DNA of 64,000 nt, taken from NCBI GenBank assembly GCA_002482805.1, contig DLGR01000019.1, forward strand, positions 23,011 to 87,010, in the 5' to 3' direction. This DNA is from Micavibrio sp. UBA7689 (GTDB lineage: Bacteria; Pseudomonadota; Alphaproteobacteria; Micavibrionales; Micavibrionaceae). Under the pieces are notes generated by a model. That model made no database searches and was not told where the DNA came from. It worked only from the letters and a program-made list of their open reading frames with translations. Shown here piece by piece: positions 62,694 through 64,000 of this stretch. Every line of letters begins with the position of its first letter. Position 1 is the stretch's first letter. The position numbers and the translations under genes were made by a program.

Positions 62694-63910
62694 AGAGGTT
62701 TGACGACCTTCTCGAGACGGTCGAGCGCGTCCGCCATCTTTTCTTTCGAAACCGCAAAACACATGCGCACCCAGCCTTCACAACATTTTCCGAACGCACA
62801 GCCCGGCGCAAGGCTGAGATTACCTTCATCAATCAAACGTTTTACGAGCGCCAAATCGTTCTCTTCACCTTTGACTTTAAAAAACGCATAGAAGGTTGCT
62901 TGGGGTTTCGGCATCACGATACGGCCGTTCTTTTGAAACCTGTCCGCCACCATATCCAGATTGGATTTAAACCGCTCGACTTGTTCGGCTATAAAAGTTT
63001 CGCCGTGACGAAGCGCGGCAACAGCACCGTACTGTGCATAGGTGGGCGGTCCCATGTTGTCGTACATGGCAAGGTCACGGATCGGCCCTTCGGCGTAAGA
63101 AGGCCCGACAAGCCAACCCAAACGCCAGCCCGTCATCGCGTAGGATTTCGAAAAGGAATTCACCACGAACAAACGATCTTCCGGTTCTGCGTAATCAAGG
63201 AAAGATGGTGTGCGTTTTTCATTGTAGGAAAGACGCGAATAAACTTCGTCGGAAATAATCCAGATACCGCGTTCGCGTGCAAAATCCATGACCCGTTCTA
63301 TATCCGGCGCGCTCATCACCCAACCTGTGGGGTTGGACGGCGTAACTATCAGCATTGCCTTTGTTTTGGATGTTACCGCATCAAAGAGTTTGTTGATGTC
63401 GAGGTCCCAGCCTTCGCCTTCTTTATATTCCAGCGGCACCTGCACGGTCACAGCTTGCGTCAATTCGATAGCGCCCAGAAGATTTTTCCAGATCGGCGTA
63501 ACGGCGATAATTTCATCGCCCTCATCCAACACGGCGGTCAAGGCGAGGTGCATCGCCGTCGTGCCCGAACCCGTCGCAAAAATATGACTGGTCGGAATAT
63601 TCAAACCGAACACGGTGGAATAATAGTTCGAAATTTCCTGACGGAGTTCCAGCACACCCGGAACAGGCGCATAGAATGTCTTGCCGTCTTTCATGGCTTT
63701 GTAAGCGGCGTCCGCGATAAAATCGGGTGTGGGAACGGAGCCTTCGCCTTGTGCGAGCGACAAAATGCCGGGCTTCGTCCAGCCATAGCGCAGCATCTCT
63801 GCCCCTTGGTTGGGGGAAAGCGCCGAGAGGACCGTACGGAACGGCATTTCTTTGGGTGTCTTCATAATCTGGTCTTCATACTTCAAAACGTTCAATGCTG
63901 GTGTAGTCAT
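62690..63910 (-). CDS. PLP-dependent aminotransferase, class I/II
   Basis: This fold-type I aminotransferase has about 406 residues. The PLP Lys is Lys255 in VNSFSKSYAMTGWRLGW. The cofactor Asn/Pro motif is TPSNPTGWV (190-198) and the Asp is in WIISDEVYSRLSY. It belongs to the aspartate/aromatic aminotransferase group of bacteria; the amino donor is not clear from sequence. I start at the ATG at 63910 (MTTPALNVLK). A TTG at 63928 in frame is possible. The remaining bases to 64000 hold nothing recognisable. Confidence 0.92.
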   Translation of the reverse strand: MTTPALNVLKYEDQIMKTPKEMPFRTVLSALSPNQGAEMLRYGWTKPGILSLAQGEGSVPTPDFIADAAYKAMKDGKTFYAPVPGVLELRQEISNYYSTVFGLNIPTSHIFATGSGTTAMHLALTAVLDEGDEIIAVTPIWKNLLGAIELTQAVTVQVPLEYKEGEGWDLDINKLFDAVTSKTKAMLIVTPSNPTGWVMSAPDIERVMDFARERGIWIISDEVYSRLSYNEKRTPSFLDYAEPEDRLFVVNSFSKSYAMTGWRLGWLVGPSYAEGPIRDLAMYDNMGPPTYAQYGAVAALRHGETFIAEQVERFKSNLDMVADRFQKNGRIVMPKPQATFYAFFKVKGEENDLALVKRLIDEGNLSLAPGCAFGKCCEGWVRMCFAVSKEKMADALDRLEKVVKPL

Positions 63911-64000
63911 GATGCAATTTACCTGCAATTATCCTATGGATTTTTGAGAATTTTATGTTGGTTCGCGCCCTTTGCGCTATGTCGGGAGGGTGTGGCGGGT

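Overview
The window reads as a stretch of chromosome from an alphaproteobacterium with moderate G+C content. The evidence is a small SRP RNA with an alphaproteobacterial core, a giant NAD-dependent glutamate dehydrogenase, a coxB-coxA / ctaB-coxF-ctaG-coxC-DUF983-surf1 oxidase set, an SDHAF4-like DUF1674 protein, an IalB-family protein and an ECF sigma / ChrR-type anti-sigma pair. A Micavibrio-like lineage would fit, but that is a guess. Two features are atypical for the class: a System II (ResB/CcsA) cytochrome c assembly operon and a chaperone-usher cluster built on DUF4402 subunits. I see no prophage, insertion sequence or CRISPR array.

Layout. 1-3000: radA-cvpA-purF on the minus strand, with purF cut by the window edge. 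3176-7029: an esterase lipoprotein with a three-gene MacAB/LolCD-like ABC exporter. 7033-12961: ung, an inserted endonuclease/exonuclease/phosphatase gene, heparinase II/III, rpe, rsmB, chorismate mutase and a small conserved protein. 13033-16377: DUF1674, an MFS transporter and typA. 16428-18921: a VOC protein and a DEAD-box helicase with a repetitive tail. 19402-24265: two acetyltransferases, an unknown protein and the dnaX-ybaB-membrane protein-xth operon. 24330-28158: an acyltransferase, an EgtD-like methyltransferase and an XRE regulator. 28324-28586: SRP RNA and tRNA-Thr(CGT), transcribed divergently. 28603-32736: slyX, a cyclic-nucleotide-binding-like protein and resB-ccsA-tlpA. 32715-39317: an AMIN-like lipoprotein and the fimbrial cluster (two DUF4402 subunits and a chaperone on minus, the usher divergent). 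39476-47410: NAD-glutamate dehydrogenase, an unknown gene, ubiA, rsmE and a MAPEG protein. 47591-58952: the aa3-type oxidase region, split by six other genes including ilvA, and with an SDR gene embedded in the assembly operon. 59007-63910: an M23 peptidase, IalB, the sigma/anti-sigma pair and an aminotransferase.

How the genes work together. Cytochrome c made by the ResB/CcsA/TlpA operon would feed the cox oxidase, whose heme (ctaB), copper (ctaG) and Surf1 factors lie further on. ubiA supplies ubiquinone. The usher, chaperone and DUF4402 subunits form a surface-fibre export set. The sigma factor appears to drive its own promoter, and its partner has lost most of the metal ligands known from ChrR.

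The observations I rate highest are the 22-bp direct repeat bracketing an A+T-rich gene at the 3' end of the heparinase gene, the ChrR homologue without metal ligands, the chaperone-usher cluster, and System II cytochrome c assembly in an apparent alphaproteobacterium.
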